Source of the DNA: Pilatotrama ljubarskyi
Taxonomy: Eukaryota; Basidiomycota; Agaricomycetes; Polyporales; Polyporaceae
Length of the DNA stretch: 64,000 bases
Direction: 5' to 3'
NCBI GenBank assembly: GCA_022385805.1
Contig: MU277741.1
Coordinates: forward strand, 79,038-143,037
The notes beneath the pieces were generated by a model, which did no database searches, was not told the origin of the DNA, and worked only from the letters and a program-made list of their open reading frames with translations. Below are positions 24,628 to 37,036 of the stretch, in pieces (positions within the stretch are counted from its first letter, which is position 1; every line of letters starts with the position of its first letter). The position numbers and the translations under genes are program-made.

Positions 24628-25085
24628 GGGTCCAGTTCTGGAGATATCTTTGGTGAGGTTTGGTCAAAACATGATAGGTCAAGACGTACTGCTTCTTCTA
24701 ACGAGAGGGATGTACAAATGATCCTGAGATCCGTGCAAACTGCAGAGGTCGAGCGAGCGATGAGGTAAATATTCAGCGAGCGAAGGAGGTCGAACTCAGG
24801 GGAAAGCGATCCGCCACAGCGGAATAACATCGGAGTGAGATGGTTTCACGTGCAGAGGGTGGAGTTTTCAATCTCAGCTCCGCGGAGATTGTCGGAGTGT
24901 CAACTACCTCATCAGACCTCAGTGGTCCATCCCATGCACCGTACAGTACCGCGTGCTTTCCTGCCACAACTGTTTCTCTCGCTCTGCCACTTCGCTCCGG
25001 TATCTGATACGCGCACACCTCTGACTTTACCTCGTTGACCTCTTAGCACTTTCTGGACTCCGAAAGGATGCGATAGTCTCCCGAC
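24628..25085. promoter_or_regulatory. Divergent promoter region of PRMT3 and RPAP1
   Basis: 458 bp separate the two start codons of oppositely oriented housekeeping genes, so both promoters and 5' leaders must lie here. No TATA-like box or known operator is convincing by eye. The call rests on gene arrangement alone. Confidence 0.6.
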
Positions 25086-28000
25086 ATGGCTCAATCATCT
25101 CTTGTCGGCTCTATCCTGGAGCGAAAACCGGCCGGAAAGCCTACCAGCCCATCTGTGCCCTCGTCATCCACCGGAAAGACGGGCTTTCCAACTGTGCAAC
25201 ATCGTTCTCAGAGTGCGTTTGCCCAAGCTCGACGTGATGCTCAAAAGGGGGGTGGCGAACGCCTGCGAGATGTCCCTGTGGTGCAGCCATCGTCTAGCCG
25301 TATCTCGGAGCCAATGCAGACACAATCTGCCAGGCCAATCGCCAATCCGGATGACTGGCGTGCTCAAGTGGAAGAAGAAAACCGCCGACGAGTGGAGGCG
25401 ATGTCCGAGGAAGAGCGTGAACAGGAAAGAGCGGAGATCTTGGAGAAATTCGGCCCCAATGTGGCCGAGGTATTGAAAAGAGCTCGCGAGGCCCGTGAAG
25501 GCAAGCGAAGGGATGGTGGGAATGAAACCCAAGAGGTCGGTCCACAACCCTCTCCCCCGTCTTCTCCTAGTCGACCACGTATCGGTGAACGGACGCGGTC
25601 ATATAGTATGTACAAATATTCGTGCCCGGTGATGATCTTTTGTGACCGTACATCCAGCTAGTATCCTCAGACCGTCTTCCCCACCTGCGACGTCTGCGAG
25701 TAGTTCGAGACCCCCAAGCCGCGCCGAGCGAAAAATCCGTTTCGCGGATCTCACCGCAGGCGATATCCATGTGTACGAGTCCGCCCCGCCTTCCCCTCGA
25801 AGAAAGGCTCTTGCATTGCCGTCTCCCTCAGATAGCGATGGTCCGACCGCTTCACTTGGGGAATGGCGTGGCAAAAATGGCAAGGGCTCACGGCAGCGCC
25901 CTGAGGCTGAAGCAGACGAAGCCGGAGCCGGCCAGGATGTGAGAGTCGGTGAGCTGGAGGAAGGCACACCTGAAGATATCAGGCGACGGTTCTTCCCTAC
26001 AGCGCCCGCACACGACCCGTCACTCGAGTGGATGCAGTCCGAAGCTGAGGCCGAACCGGATCCCGAGGCCGAGCCTACAGTCCGGTTCGACCTCACGGGT
26101 ACCCCCATCCCAGCGCAGCTATCTTCGAAGCTCCCTACGCACCTTGGGCTGCATCACCATGCCGAAGGCTCCCATGCGGGATACACCCTTGAAGACATCT
26201 TCCTGCTGTCACGATCAACTGTTCCTGCACAGCGCGCGTCGATGATCGGTCTCCTGGCGAAGATTGCCCACAAACTTGCCAGAACTTCTACCGACAGCAA
26301 GAAAGGGATCCCCGAACTCGCCGGTCAGGAGCTCTCGCTGAGAAAGCGTATGCTTGCGACCGGAGTAGAGGCTATGGCGGAGCGTGGAAGTGTTGGTGCG
26401 CGGGCTGTCGAGCTTCTTTGGGAATGTATCGTCTCTTGGGACGAAGCAGTACAACTCCTGGACGATGTGGAGCTGCGCGATCTCGACCTCGGGACTTCCG
26501 CTTCGACCTCCGAAGGAGCCTTATCCAGCTTACCTCTGGACTACCTGCTGCCGCAGATTGCGAACGCTTTCGCCATTGGTGAGCTACCGCAGGAGAGTCT
26601 ATTACAACTTCTGGAGGTTCTCCATCGCCTGGCTCAGCATTCAAATAGTAACGCGACAGCAATCGTGTCGACGAAAGGTCTCGTCGCGAACACATTCCAG
26701 AGGTTCCTCCTAACTCCAATTCCACCCAAGGAGGACTCACCTCTTCCGGTGCCGTTCGCGCTGACCTTCTTACGGACTGTGGCACTCTCTTCTCGCGAGA
26801 ATGCCGCTGCTCTTGTCGACCCCGCAGACTCCCTCCTCCGTTTCGTCATTTCCCTTCCTCTCGCTTCGCATTTTCCTCGACCTCTCGCAACCGTTCTCCT
26901 CTCCGCGAGTCTTCGGCTGTACTCTGCACTGGGCTCGTATGGTCTTTACGCGCATGTCGCGACCACGGCGCAGGAACATTTCATGCAGCTCAATCGCTTT
27001 GTCGTCTCCCCAGAATGTCAGTCTCAAGACCTCCGCTGCGCTTGGCTGCAGCTCCTGGAGACATGGATAGTTTGCGCACAAGACCCACACCGTACGACTC
27101 CTAGTCACGAGATACTCTGGAGCCAAGTCGCTGGATGGGGATGGGCCGAAGACATCCTTGGGCTGCGGGCTATGCTTTCGGATCCTACGCAAGAAGCATG
27201 GGCGCGCGTGTGGGCGGCGACCGCCGCATTCCTAGAGGGTGCGAAGATCAACGGCCTGAGGGGCGGTGAAGAAGAGCGAGCCACTGTGCTTGCCGCTATG
27301 AAGGACGCGTTCTCGTGTGGCATGGAGAAAAGGGTGGTCGACAATGCATTGCAGGGCGCCCGCGATGCGCTAGGCAAGCTCAGTTCCGGTATGCGGCAAG
27401 CCATTCTTCCAGCAGACGTACCTGTACTGCAACAGCTTGGGCGACATGCGGACGCGCTAGCGGCTGCGATCCGTCTCTTTCTCTCCTGCATTCCTTTCTC
27501 CACGGAACCCCTCTCGGAACCCCCGTTTCGCCTCCCATTCGCGGAGCTTTCGAGTCTTTGCGCATCGATCTCCAAGCATCCTCTTTGGACTGGCCTGTAC
27601 ACCCCGGAATCGATTGCATACGCCCACGTTTTCTGTCGTCCGCTGTCTTCCCTGCTCGCATGCTATCTACGGTTGTCGCGACATATACCGGGCACTCCCG
27701 CTGATCTGTGGATGGCGCAGGCGTTCGCGATCCTCTGTCGGCTATTTCCTGGAGAAGAAGAGCTCGCGCAACGCACTGCCGCTGACATCTGCGACACGAT
27801 CAGCGCAGACTTCTTGCGGTCGCAGGGCTGGTCTATTCCTCAAGAACTGTGGGAGAAGGGTGGCGTTTCCATCATCTCCCCGTTCTTGACACAATCCTTA
27901 CGGCCGAAGCCCGAAATCATTGTCGGTTCCCCTTGCTTGAACCCGCGTTCCATCTCAACTGCGGCGACCCAGCGCCTGCCCCCGCTTTCGTCTCTCATGC

Positions 28001-29019
28001 CCAATGATAAGCGGGAGCAGCCGCTTCCGCTGACCAAGGACTGGTTGTTTTGTCCTCTGGATCACCTGCTGCGGTCAGGAGAGTCTGAAGTCTTCAAGAC
28101 CCTACCGGACTCATGGGATGCTTCGGAGGTTGATGTCGTTAGAGCGGCCCTGCTGCTCGTCCGAGTCAGCCAGGAGATCCTCAACTTCCGTCAGCTGCAG
28201 GGTTTCATGATGAGTCGGGAGGAGGTCGCCTTCGGGTGCATGAAGGTCTTCATGCTGGAGCACGGCCAGCAGCAGAGCGACTCTCAGGAAGAAGTATTCC
28301 GGGACAGCATCGTCGAGCGCTTCATGGCAGACGTCCTTGCCCCCTTCTCTGCGTCGGCTTCGGCCAAAACCCTCAAGACTCCACCTCCGTCTATCCATGC
28401 TTCGGACAGCATCGATGTCGTCGCCAAGCGCTTCCTGGGGAGCTCCGTCCCATTCTATCAGTGGTACACGGACTTCGTCGGCCTGTACGATTCGATCTCC
28501 TTCGCCCATCCACTCTTCGCGCGTCTCCTGCTGCCACCGTTGTCCATGCGGTACCCGGTGGACTACCGCAAGTACCTGTGGGCGGACTTCAACCACGTTA
28601 TGCGGACGATTCGTGTTCCGCCAGAGGCCGTAATAACTGGTAGCGTCGCCGAGTACCTTTGGCCCGTCGAAACGGACGCCGAAGTCGTTGGCGCCTACCT
28701 CAGGGCGTTGGTCAAGGGACCGCTCGAGGGCTTCGTCCGGCTTGTCGCCATTCATCACGTGGCTTGCAGAATCTGGCCAGATCTCGGATCCGACGGGGAG
28801 GAGAAGGCGAAGAAACTGCTTCAGGCTGTCGTCGATCAAGGCGGACACGAAGTCATTAAAGACATCGTCCTGTATCGCCAGAGCAGAGAAGGCACGATAC
28901 TGCTTCCACCCACATGCTTCGAGCAGCAGGGCGATTGGAGGACTTCGCGGCTCGAGTTTGCGGGACGGTGCAGTATGGAGCTCGGCGATCGCCTGAAGAA
29001 TTTGTTAGAGAGCAGGTAG
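25086..29019 (+). CDS. RPAP1: RNA polymerase II-associated protein 1 (RPAP1)
   Basis: Exons 25086-25605 and 25658-29019 over a 52 nt intron give 1,293 residues. RPAP1 proteins bind RNA polymerase II and take part in its assembly and nuclear import. The N-terminal region carries the conserved block around EEENRRRVEAMSEEEREQER and ILEKFGPNVAEVLKRARE. The second domain has the family signature VRFDLTGTPIP followed by GYTLEDIFLLSRSTVPAQR, the start of the RPAP1 C-terminal domain. The remainder is a long, mostly helical, solenoid-like region ending ELGDRLKNLLESR. Length and domain order match fungal and animal RPAP1. Almost the whole protein is in one exon, unlike its intron-rich neighbours. Several long antisense open frames here are shadows. 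Confidence 0.9.
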
Positions 29020-29372
29020 AGCCATTTATACTGTACGTGGTATGAAATGTATGTAGCCTTGTATCTGTCTGCCATGTAGCGTAATATCAAGTAGCACTAT
29101 TTTCCATTCGCTGTACGACCAACGTGGCTCGGCTGATTCTACAATCAGGCAACAAAAGAGCGTCTGGTAAGGTGCAATGCCATCGCAATGCTGTAGCGTA
29201 AACGTGAGAACTACTCGCCCGTCCGACTCTGCCATCCGCAAGGGCTCACGCAAGTCCAAAAAATGAGAAATGCAAAGTGTCTGCTAAGTCCGCCCCCAAT
29301 GCCCCGAATACTAGTCGTAGCACTGCGTTCCTATTCGAACGAATGTGGTTCTTCAGACCCCTGTCGACCCTA

Positions 29373-30410
29373 CTAGGCAGAGGTCGCGAAGGCGGCGGCG
29401 GCGGCGGGCGTGCTGGAGCTAGCGGAAGCCGTCACGCCAGATCCCGTGCTGAAGCTGGCAGACGCGGCCGAGGCAGAGCTGGTATTACTAGCCGAAGCTG
29501 TGGCAACGGGGTCGCTGCTAGGGAAGGCCACGCTGCCCGAAGCGCACTGGGCTGCGATGGTAACGTACTCGGTCACCGTCACGGTCTTGCGGTCGTGAAA
29601 GGGGAAACCGCGGGAGGCAGTCACAGGGTCGAACGGGCTGGAGACCGCGGTGAAGGTGCTGAATACGCTCGGAGCCACTGTTGAACTGCCGGTGGAAACC
29701 GCGGTGAAGGTGCTGAACTCGCTGGGAGACACCGTTGAGCTACCTGTTGAGACCGCGGAGAAGGTGCTGAAGGTGATGGGTGATACCGTCGAGCTGCCGG
29801 TGGATACCGCCGAGAAGGTGCTGAAGGTGCTCGGAGAGACTGTGGAGCTGCCAGTGCTGACAGCGGAGAACGTGCTAAAGTCGCTGGGAGGCACCGTCGA
29901 GCTACCGGTGGAGACCGCGGAGAACGTGCTGAAGGTACTGGGCGTTACCGTCGAGCTGCCGGTGGAGACCGCGGAAAAGGTGCTGAAGACGCTGGGGGAG
30001 ACAGTCGAGCTACCGGTGGAGACCGCGGAGAAAGTGCTGAATGTGCTCGGTGAGGCCGTCGAGCTCCCTGTGGAGACCGCGGAGAATGTGCTGAAGGTGC
30101 TGGGGGAGACCGTCGAGCTACCGGTGGAGACCGCGGAAAAGGTGCTGAAGACGCTGGCGGAGACAGTCGAGCTGCCCGTGCTAACAGCGGAGAAGGTGCT
30201 GAAGGTGCTGGGGGAGACCGTCGAGCTGCTAAAGCCGTTGGGGGAGGCCAAGAAGGAAACCGCGTCTTCATCCCGGAGATTCAAGTCAACGGCAGCACCA
30301 TGTCCTACAATTGGATGAGGACTCTGTACGCGCGTCGGGCTTCATGGAGCTGGAGACTTACCTTGGACGACAAGCAGGGCGGCAATGACGAGGTCCAGAA
30401 TGCGCATCAT
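29373..30410 (-). CDS. Secreted Ser/Thr-rich tandem-repeat protein
   Basis: Exons 30410-30362 and 30304-29373 give 326 residues. Exon 1 codes for a signal peptide (MMRILDLVIAALLVVQGHGA), so the product should enter the secretory pathway. After a short unique part the body is ten complete tandem copies of an 18-residue unit, consensus FSTFSAVSTGSSTVSPST, and a diverging eleventh. The C-terminal third is Ser/Ala-rich and includes TVTEYVTIAAQCASG. The high Ser/Thr content predicts dense O-mannosylation, as in fungal wall or surface proteins. The C-terminus is not clearly hydrophobic, so a GPI anchor is uncertain. The copies differ mainly in the last four residues (SPST, SASV, TPST, PPSD, SPIT, SPSE, APSV). 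Function unknown. Confidence 0.8.
29664..30203 (-). repeat. 54 bp coding tandem repeat, ten full copies
   Basis: Ten head-to-tail units of 54 bp (18 codons) inside the secreted repeat protein, with a partial unit continuing to about 29640. Units are highly similar at the DNA level; on the plus strand phrases such as gagctgccggtggagaccgc recur at 54 bp spacing. Changes concentrate in the last 12 bp of each unit. Copy number is likely to vary between strains through slippage or unequal crossing-over. Confidence 0.9.
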
Positions 30411-31963
30411 GACAATTGCTGAGGATCGGAATGCGTTGGATGCGCAAGACACAGGACTAGAAAGGAGAGTGGAGTATAGCCGTACCGAGCATACATGCCG
30501 TGTTCACCTTTTATACCACAAGAAGCGCAGCTATGAAGGCACACGCCGACAAAGCGCTGCGAATAGTGAGAGCCAATGCCGAACAGGGATTGCAGGCTGC
30601 CGCGTCGATCCTATCACAGTACATCGCATCACTTCGCATGGCCTTTTCCAGTCAGCACAGGTCCGCGCAGCTTTTCCTACAAAGACCGCGACCCTTGGCA
30701 GGCGGCATCTGGTAGATAGTCAGGGGGTCGAGTCATATGGCCTGAATGGCTACACAACGGTGCTAATTGCTTGAAGTCGGCAACCGTGCACAGGGCCTCG
30801 CTGGCACGTTGGTGCGGGTACAATGCCATGCCCGTATTTTGAACTATATCGCTCACGTAAGTCCCTTGTCGCAACGGATGCATATGGCTGGGAAGCAACT
30901 TCAGCGCCCACATGAGTTTCGTAACCCTTGTCGGAAGGTGGGAAGGTCGTGAGGCAAGTGAGGCGATCAGCGAACCTGCGGGACCGGATGCACTGTGTTC
31001 AAACATAGTTACCGCTTTCGGCAATGATGTACTTCTCTTGAACCCGGCCAGATTTGGCGCTCTTCTGCCACTTTCTCGGCCTGAGCAAATGCAAGCCTCC
31101 CGCCGTGGCCCACAGCGTGAACTCTTGGCGGTCAACGATGTCCGAACCCGCAGCTGGCAGATGACAGAATGGCTGCAGCTAGAAGACGCAATAAGAGCCG
31201 CGAGTCTCAGTTGAGTCTCTCGCTCTCTTCCTCTGATGCTCCATCGACGGGCCATAGCGAGCCAGGCTGCAGAAGACTGCGGTGGCACCGCATGTGTAAC
31301 CGAGACTGCGGGTCCGGATATCGTGACTTTCGAATCTCGGAATTGCCCGCACAAGGCGTGATATTCATGTCATCGTGGTAGCGGCGACCCTGGTCGGAAG
31401 TCTAGGTATGGCGCAGCGGTCAGCATACCATATACCAACGCCGCTGAAACAAGCACCGCGGGCTCACTACTCAATGCGTCGGGCTTCATTGGCTACTTCG
31501 ACTAGTTTGGTTGTCGTTTGCTTCCCACGAGCGCGGCTCGAACCTTCAAGAATCCCATATTGACTCCATGCCAGCTGTCTCGACAGTGCCGCCGCTCAGC
31601 TACTTTCGCAGTCTTCTGCCTGAGTAGCCGACATTGACCACACATTCAAGCTCCCGGAACCGCACAACGTCCGCAGCGTCGTGCCGTCACAAGCCTGATC
31701 CCGCTAGCTAATTAAAGGTCAGATTGATTGGACTTGCCCAGCTGTATGTTCTCAGCGCAGTCCACGCGCTGGCAGGCCGAATGTATACGCTCAACGATCA
31801 GCGGAGCCAGAATCTCCATACGTTACGAGGCGCTGGTTTAGGTACTGCAATTCCTGAGGCCTACGCGACCTCGACTATCCGGCGCAGTAGTTCAACGCTC
31901 TGGAATTCATCCCAGCTAGGGCGAAGGCTCTGCTGGATTGATGGAGAGTGATGAAGTCAGAGA
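30411..31963. other. Intergenic 1.55 kb, no gene seen
   Basis: Lies between the start of the repeat protein (leftward) and the 3' end of the GH131 gene. No spliced or single-exon gene could be supported on either strand; open frames are short and unbiased. It contains the promoter of the repeat-protein gene. No transposon ends were seen. Confidence 0.5.
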
Positions 31964-33138
31964 TCATGTGCGACCGACGACTCCGAGACCCCTGCTAATT
32001 CCGCCGGCGGCGCTCTCGACGAAGACACCAGAGTTTAGGAGGCCTTCGAGTGTGCCCTCCTGGATTCCGTGGTGGACTACGTCCCCTTGGTCGGCGGGCG
32101 TATCCGTAGGGTTGACAATGGGGAGCTACAGCATGTTAAGCGGCCAAGTCCACCGTCCTGTGATCTGACGAACCTTCAACACAGTGAAATGAAAGTCGCC
32201 TTGTCCAACCGGGCCTAGTGCGACCGTGGGATTTGGCGTGGTGTCCTTGACCCGCCGCAGTAGTTCAGCATCCTGAGAGTACCAGACCGCCAGCGTGCGG
32301 TTGTTCCAGTCGACTTCGACGGCAAAGTTATGCCATGTGTGCGAGGTGAAGGGCGTAGTGAAGAGCACATTGAGGGCGTGATCCAGAACTTTGAACGAAT
32401 GCGCATTCGGCGCTGGGAGGGGGCCCGTCGGGTTTGTGAACGGAGAACCTGGGTTTCCAGGACCGCCGTATTCAGCACGAAGTCTCAGGGATGACAATAC
32501 AACTAGGCGATGCCCACCTAACTGGATCCCGAAGACATGGGATCCGTCGTTGGGCTCGATGAAGACGATCTGGTACTCGTGGCTGTAGTTGAGGGGACGC
32601 ACTTCGTCCTTTTGGATAGAGAAGTGGAAGATCGTCGAGTTTTGCTCCATGCGCGTGATCAGCTCCGTATGCTCGCCGTTGACGGCGGCGATGATGTCGG
32701 TCCTGCGGAAACCGAACTGCGGCGGTCCACCGCCCGGCACGAAAACGGAACTGTTGTCGATCGTCACCGACATTACTTGTTCGCTTGGGAGGAGCGGGGA
32801 CAGGCCGACGTTCCACAGCGGAGTGGGCGATCTCGAGTGGCCCAGGAGATGAGAGTACTGCGAGATATACGAGTCACATCAGCGCGAGTTAAACGGATGT
32901 AGTAGTGTGGAACTGCTGACGTGCGTAGCGTTCTCTGGACCCTTGACCACGCTATGCTACGATTAATATTAACCAAGCCTATGGCGAACAAGGCAACGCA
33001 CGTGAGGAAAGGGCCTGTCGAGGTGTCGAGGTCGGCATTCGTGAGGTTGAACCGAGCACGTCCGTCCCAGATGACTGGCGTAGCTAGAGCTGAGACCAAG
33101 AAGGTAGCAAAGGCAATGAGACTGAACATGCTCTGCAT
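31964..33138 (-). CDS. Glycoside hydrolase family 131, secreted beta-glucanase
   Basis: Five exons (33138-33002, 32951-32921, 32857-32518, 32448-32174, 32125-31964) give 314 residues. A signal peptide (MQSMFSLIAFATFLVSALA) is followed by the GH131 start VIWDGRARFNLTNADLD. Further family blocks: SVTIDNSSVFVPGG, FGFRRTDIIAAVNGE, FSHEYQ-like SHEYQIVFIEPNDGSHVF, HSFKVLDHALNVLF, WHNFAVEVDW, and the conserved end VVHHGIQEGTLEGLLNSGVF. GH131 enzymes are beta-glucanases found essentially in fungi and oomycetes; characterised members cut beta-1,3, beta-1,4 and beta-1,6 glucans, so this one probably acts on plant or fungal wall glucan outside the cell. Exon 2 is 31 nt. The final intron is needed: reading through it loses the conserved C-terminus. 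Confidence 0.9.
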
Positions 33139-33463
33139 TGCTGTCGCTCGTGCAAGTACAAGTGCCACACTCGAAGCTGGCCCCCCTATATTACATCGCC
33201 TGAGGGCGGACCCAAGGAGGAACCTCGGAGGAGAAAACTCGGCCAAAGAGACTGACGCACCGACGACCACCGGGAAAGCCATGGTCTAAGTTCACATCAG
33301 ACGTCTCAGAGTCAGATGACCAGAGGAATCGTCGTATCGCAGCTCGCCAACAGCTCTATTCGAAAATACATGGTGACCCGGCAGTCGTAAGTGGTATGAT
33401 CCTGTCATGATAGCACTTGAATTTCTTGGATCGTGGTGTCAGCTTCGCGTATACGTAGTCCGC

Positions 33464-36200
33464 TCAGGGCAATTCGAGGAAGTGTGAGAGCAAGGTTGTG
33501 AAGTTGGGTGTACCGAGACCTGTGACAGGGTCCCAGCCCTCAGTTCTGAAGAACGTCTCAGTACGAGCCTCGGGGAGGTGCAGACAGCACGTACGAGGTG
33601 AATCCAGGAGTTCCTGCGGAGCAAGTCATAGTGTCAATTCGCGGCATGGCGTAGTGATCTTGCTACATACCACAGCCCTGGTTGCCTCCGGTCGTGATAT
33701 CATGGAAGGAATCGGCGAACTGCTCAGAGTACAACTAGACAAGGCAGATGTTAGATTTGGCAGATTGTTTGCAATTATGGACGTCGTGCATACCGCGGGG
33801 TTGATAAAACCTGAAATCGTTTGGATTAGAACACGTAGCGAGTGCTAGTGGACCAGGTAAGCTTACCGACAGGGCCCTTGCCAGCAGTCAATCGAGCATC
33901 GTTGATAAGCGTGATCATGGAGCCCACGACGGGGGCGGAGCACGAGGTCCCAAAGACGAGCACGAACTCCCCAGCAACGGCTGGTTGCGAAGTATTAGGC
34001 ATCTCTTCAAGCTGAGGCTTGGATTTAGATAGCTGCTCACCGACGACATAGTTGGCACTGCACAGTCCTCGCTTAGCGTGAGAAGGAGGGCGATCGAAGG
34101 AGCGCACTCACCCATTCGCAGAAATATCTGGGAACGCACGAACCTGGGCACCAAAGGTCAATGCCCTAACCTTCGATGTGCCGCACTCTCAACTCACTTT
34201 CCCGCTGTTGTTGAATTGGGCGCTCGTGAACGGCGGGGGATGGTTGGTCAAGAAGCTCGTGACTGCAGTCGCCTGATATTCTGGGAGGGCGAAGAAGTTG
34301 CTGAAGCCGCCGCCGCTGAAGATGACTTGCTCGCAAGCGCCTTCGGGATCGTTGACGGTCGAGCCGGGGTTGACCTGCGTAGCGCCCACTGCGGTGATGA
34401 AAGGACAGGTTGCTGGGAAGTCCGGGCTGAACCTCGTACCCCGTCGGGAGGGTTGTCCTTTGGTCATTTGCGCTGAGCAGTTACTTTTCAGCGAACCTAG
34501 CTGATGCGTACCTTGTGCATTAAGGCAGACACCGCCATTACCAGCGACACCGTCGTCCCCGGAGCTGTAGAGCACCGTGGTGCCAAGCATGCCGAGCTTA
34601 CCGTACTCCGCACATTGACGTGCAGCGTATGCAACCGTAGTACCACCTTCATCCGAACCGTAGGATGCGGAAACGACGAATGGAGGCTTGATGATACCGC
34701 AAGACTCGGGGCCTTCATGTTCATGGGCGTTTGAGGATTTGCACAGGAGATCAAGCGAACATATCCTGCTCACCCTTGAAACCACCGGGGAGAGGGTCGG
34801 GGTAAATGCCGTCCTAAAGAGCAGTATAAGATAAATCTCCTTCGAGAGACGAGTGGGAAATAGTACCTGAGTGGGGTCATCTCCACCCTCGAAGGTGCAG
34901 AATGATCCGTCGACAGCGTCCAGCCAGTTGTTGAAGGAAGCACCTGGACTTGTATGAGTAGTCGCAGGGACAGTCAGACCAGCCGTTGATACGCACCTTC
35001 GACCAGATCGCCCGCCTGCAGGAGCAAGATTGGTTGAGGGTTGGTGAGTCCGAAAGCATACTCCAGGTCGAGGTCGCTCTCTCCGTTGAAGTTGAAGCCC
35101 TGGTTGGTGGTTTGTGCGACACCTACAGGCGATGTGAGATGGGTTCAAAGTTGGGAGACCGGCCGACAAACCTCCATCGATGGACACGAGTATCGGCGAC
35201 GTCCCGACTTGACTCGGGGAGAAATTCCTTGTTACATGGTCAGCGCTTCATCTGCATGATCTGTGAGGGATACTCGTACCCGAAAAACATATCCAGATCG
35301 CTTTGGAGGAACGCTTGCGGCGTCAGCTCCACTAGGAAGCGTCGAACATCAGTGCTACGTCTCCGGCGTCCAGAAGCCACGTACAGATGCCAAAAGTGTT
35401 CTTGTCAGTAGACTGGGGAGTGTAGTCGATAGAGTAGAGCGCGCGCAGGCAGTCGAGGGTGATCGTCTCATCGCAGTGCTCCAGACTCGGTGTAATGGTG
35501 ACCTTCTTGCCGTTGGTCTTCGGGCCGCCATGAATAGCAGCTTCGAGCTTCCCGAACTGGCCAAGAGAGCGTTTTTGAATGTTGTCCCTCTTCGGTACCC
35601 TATGGAGGAAGTGAACGGTGGGCTGGATGAGGTCGATGTGCTCCCGGACATGCTCGGGCACGGAATATGAGTGGCAGCCTAGACACGGCCGGTGAGAATT
35701 TACAGTATGGCTGACCAATCTGGGAAGTATTCACCGATCTGCTGAGCGCCAGAAGGGTGTGTGTAGACGTAGTACTCTGCCGCAATGAGTTCCTCCACTT
35801 CAGCCGTGGTCGCGTTCACCTCGATCCAGCCCTTGCTGGCGGTGAGCCGGAGGCGCTCCTTCGCGATACCGGACTCGACGAGCCATTCCGTCACCGCGCC
35901 GATCGTCTCGTCGGACGGCTTGAAGGTCTCCACGACGTCCTCCGGGGAGAAGTGCTTGCCGTAGCTAGGCGAGGCGGGGTGCGAGACCGACATGAGCATC
36001 TCCTCGATCTTGTGGAGGTTGTTCTGCGTGAGACCGAACCGCATGGGGAGGACCGCGTCCGCCTCGAGCTTGCGGGACATGGCCCATTCGATGGGGTCCG
36101 CGGCGCGCTTCTCGTGCAGTATCATTTTGGACCGGCGTGATGGCACAGCGGCCGCGAGGGCGGCAAGCGCGACCGCGCAAGTCAGAGAGAAGGGGCGCAT
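33464..36200 (-). CDS. Sedolisin / tripeptidyl-peptidase-like serine protease (S53)
   Basis: Sixteen exons (36200-35735, 35678-35385, 35331-35280, 35227-35172, 35122-34997, 34943-34867, 34813-34774, 34712-34512, 34472-34198, 34143-34112, 34057-34041, 33980-33867, 33810-33794, 33734-33671, 33613-33595, 33545-33464) give 643 residues. Signal peptide (MRPFSLTCAVALAALAAAVP), then an activation prodomain (FGLTQNNLHKIEEMLMSVSHP, YGKHFSPEDVVETFKP). Catalytic residues: Glu304 and Asp308 in ESDLDLEYA, the oxyanion Asp in YSSGDDGV, and Ser558 in FGTSCSAPVVG. The C-terminus GWDPVTGLGTPNF belongs to the family's calcium-binding end. Sedolisins are acid-active and secreted by fungi to release tripeptides. 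Exons 11, 13 and 15 are 17, 17 and 19 nt; each junction restores a conserved block (SANGANYVV, GFINPALYS, GTPGFTS). Confidence 0.92.
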
Positions 36201-37036
36201 GTCGAGGCGTGAGTCGGATCCGACCAGAGCGAGAGAGGACTGCAAGCTCCAGTAAGAGGTGCGACCCGCTAAGTCGATACCATCCAGCGCCTGGTTTTAT
36301 GGAGCTCTCCCAAGGAACATGTTTAGCCTCAGACAGCAGATGCGGATGACCCTCCTTGAAGGGAACACCGCCTCGCGTGTGCGCCGAAATGTAGTATGTG
36401 AACGAGAGGGCACGTCGGATAAGAGCCGCTGGGGCTTCTGACAATGCATCGATGCCCGTAGTGAGCAGATACTCCCTGCGCCATATGATGCTTGAGCGAC
36501 GCATGAGTGGTATGGGTATGCGGGCGGACACGGCGCGCCACCATCGCTGCGCGTCGGAGTAGATGATCCTCTACGCCGGTGTGTAGGCAGTGAGAAACAC
36601 CCTGTTGATCTTGGGAATGCCCTGAATAGTCAACTTTAGTCCACGAATCATGTACGACGTGAGACAGATAACGGTTGTACGACTCGAAAGGCGCACCCAC
36701 GTCCCAATGCGCAGCGCTACGAGGATGGTCCGACGTATAGCAGTACTGGTATTGCAGACGGAGTGCCCGTCTGCCGGGCATATATATACGACTCTCACGC
36801 CTGCAGCAATGCGGTCCATGCTGCGCTTCCTGGCCACGGGGGATCCTGCTGGGCACGAAACTGTGAGTACGGAAGTGATTGATCACAGATCTGAAACGCT
36901 CACCAATGCCGGTGAGTACGATCGCCAATTGAGCTCATGAAATCAGCGCTCTGTCAAGCTAGGAGGATCGAAGGGAAAGTAGAGCATATAAAGAAAACTA
37001 GCAATACACTACGATACACACGGTCGATACAGACAA
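36201..37036. other. Intergenic, no gene seen
   Basis: 836 bp upstream of the sedolisin gene and downstream of Ssr4 (both minus strand). A 199-codon minus-strand open frame inside it has no recognisable domain or coding bias. Presumably contains the protease promoter and the Ssr4 terminator. Confidence 0.5.

Noticed and set aside
28111..28848. 245-codon minus-strand frame inside RPAP1
   Set aside because: It lies antisense to a conserved domain in a GC-rich exon, where such shadows are common; no family match or splice support.
29664..30203. Regularly spaced repeats that might suggest a CRISPR array
   Set aside because: The units are contiguous 54 bp coding repeats without unique spacers, in a eukaryotic genome.
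29650..30318. 222-codon plus-strand open frame made of a repeated TVELPVETAEKVLK-like unit
   Set aside because: It is the antisense of the 54 bp coding repeats. The minus strand has a signal-peptide exon, a proper intron and a Ser/Thr-rich product, so the plus-strand frame is a by-product of repeat periodicity.
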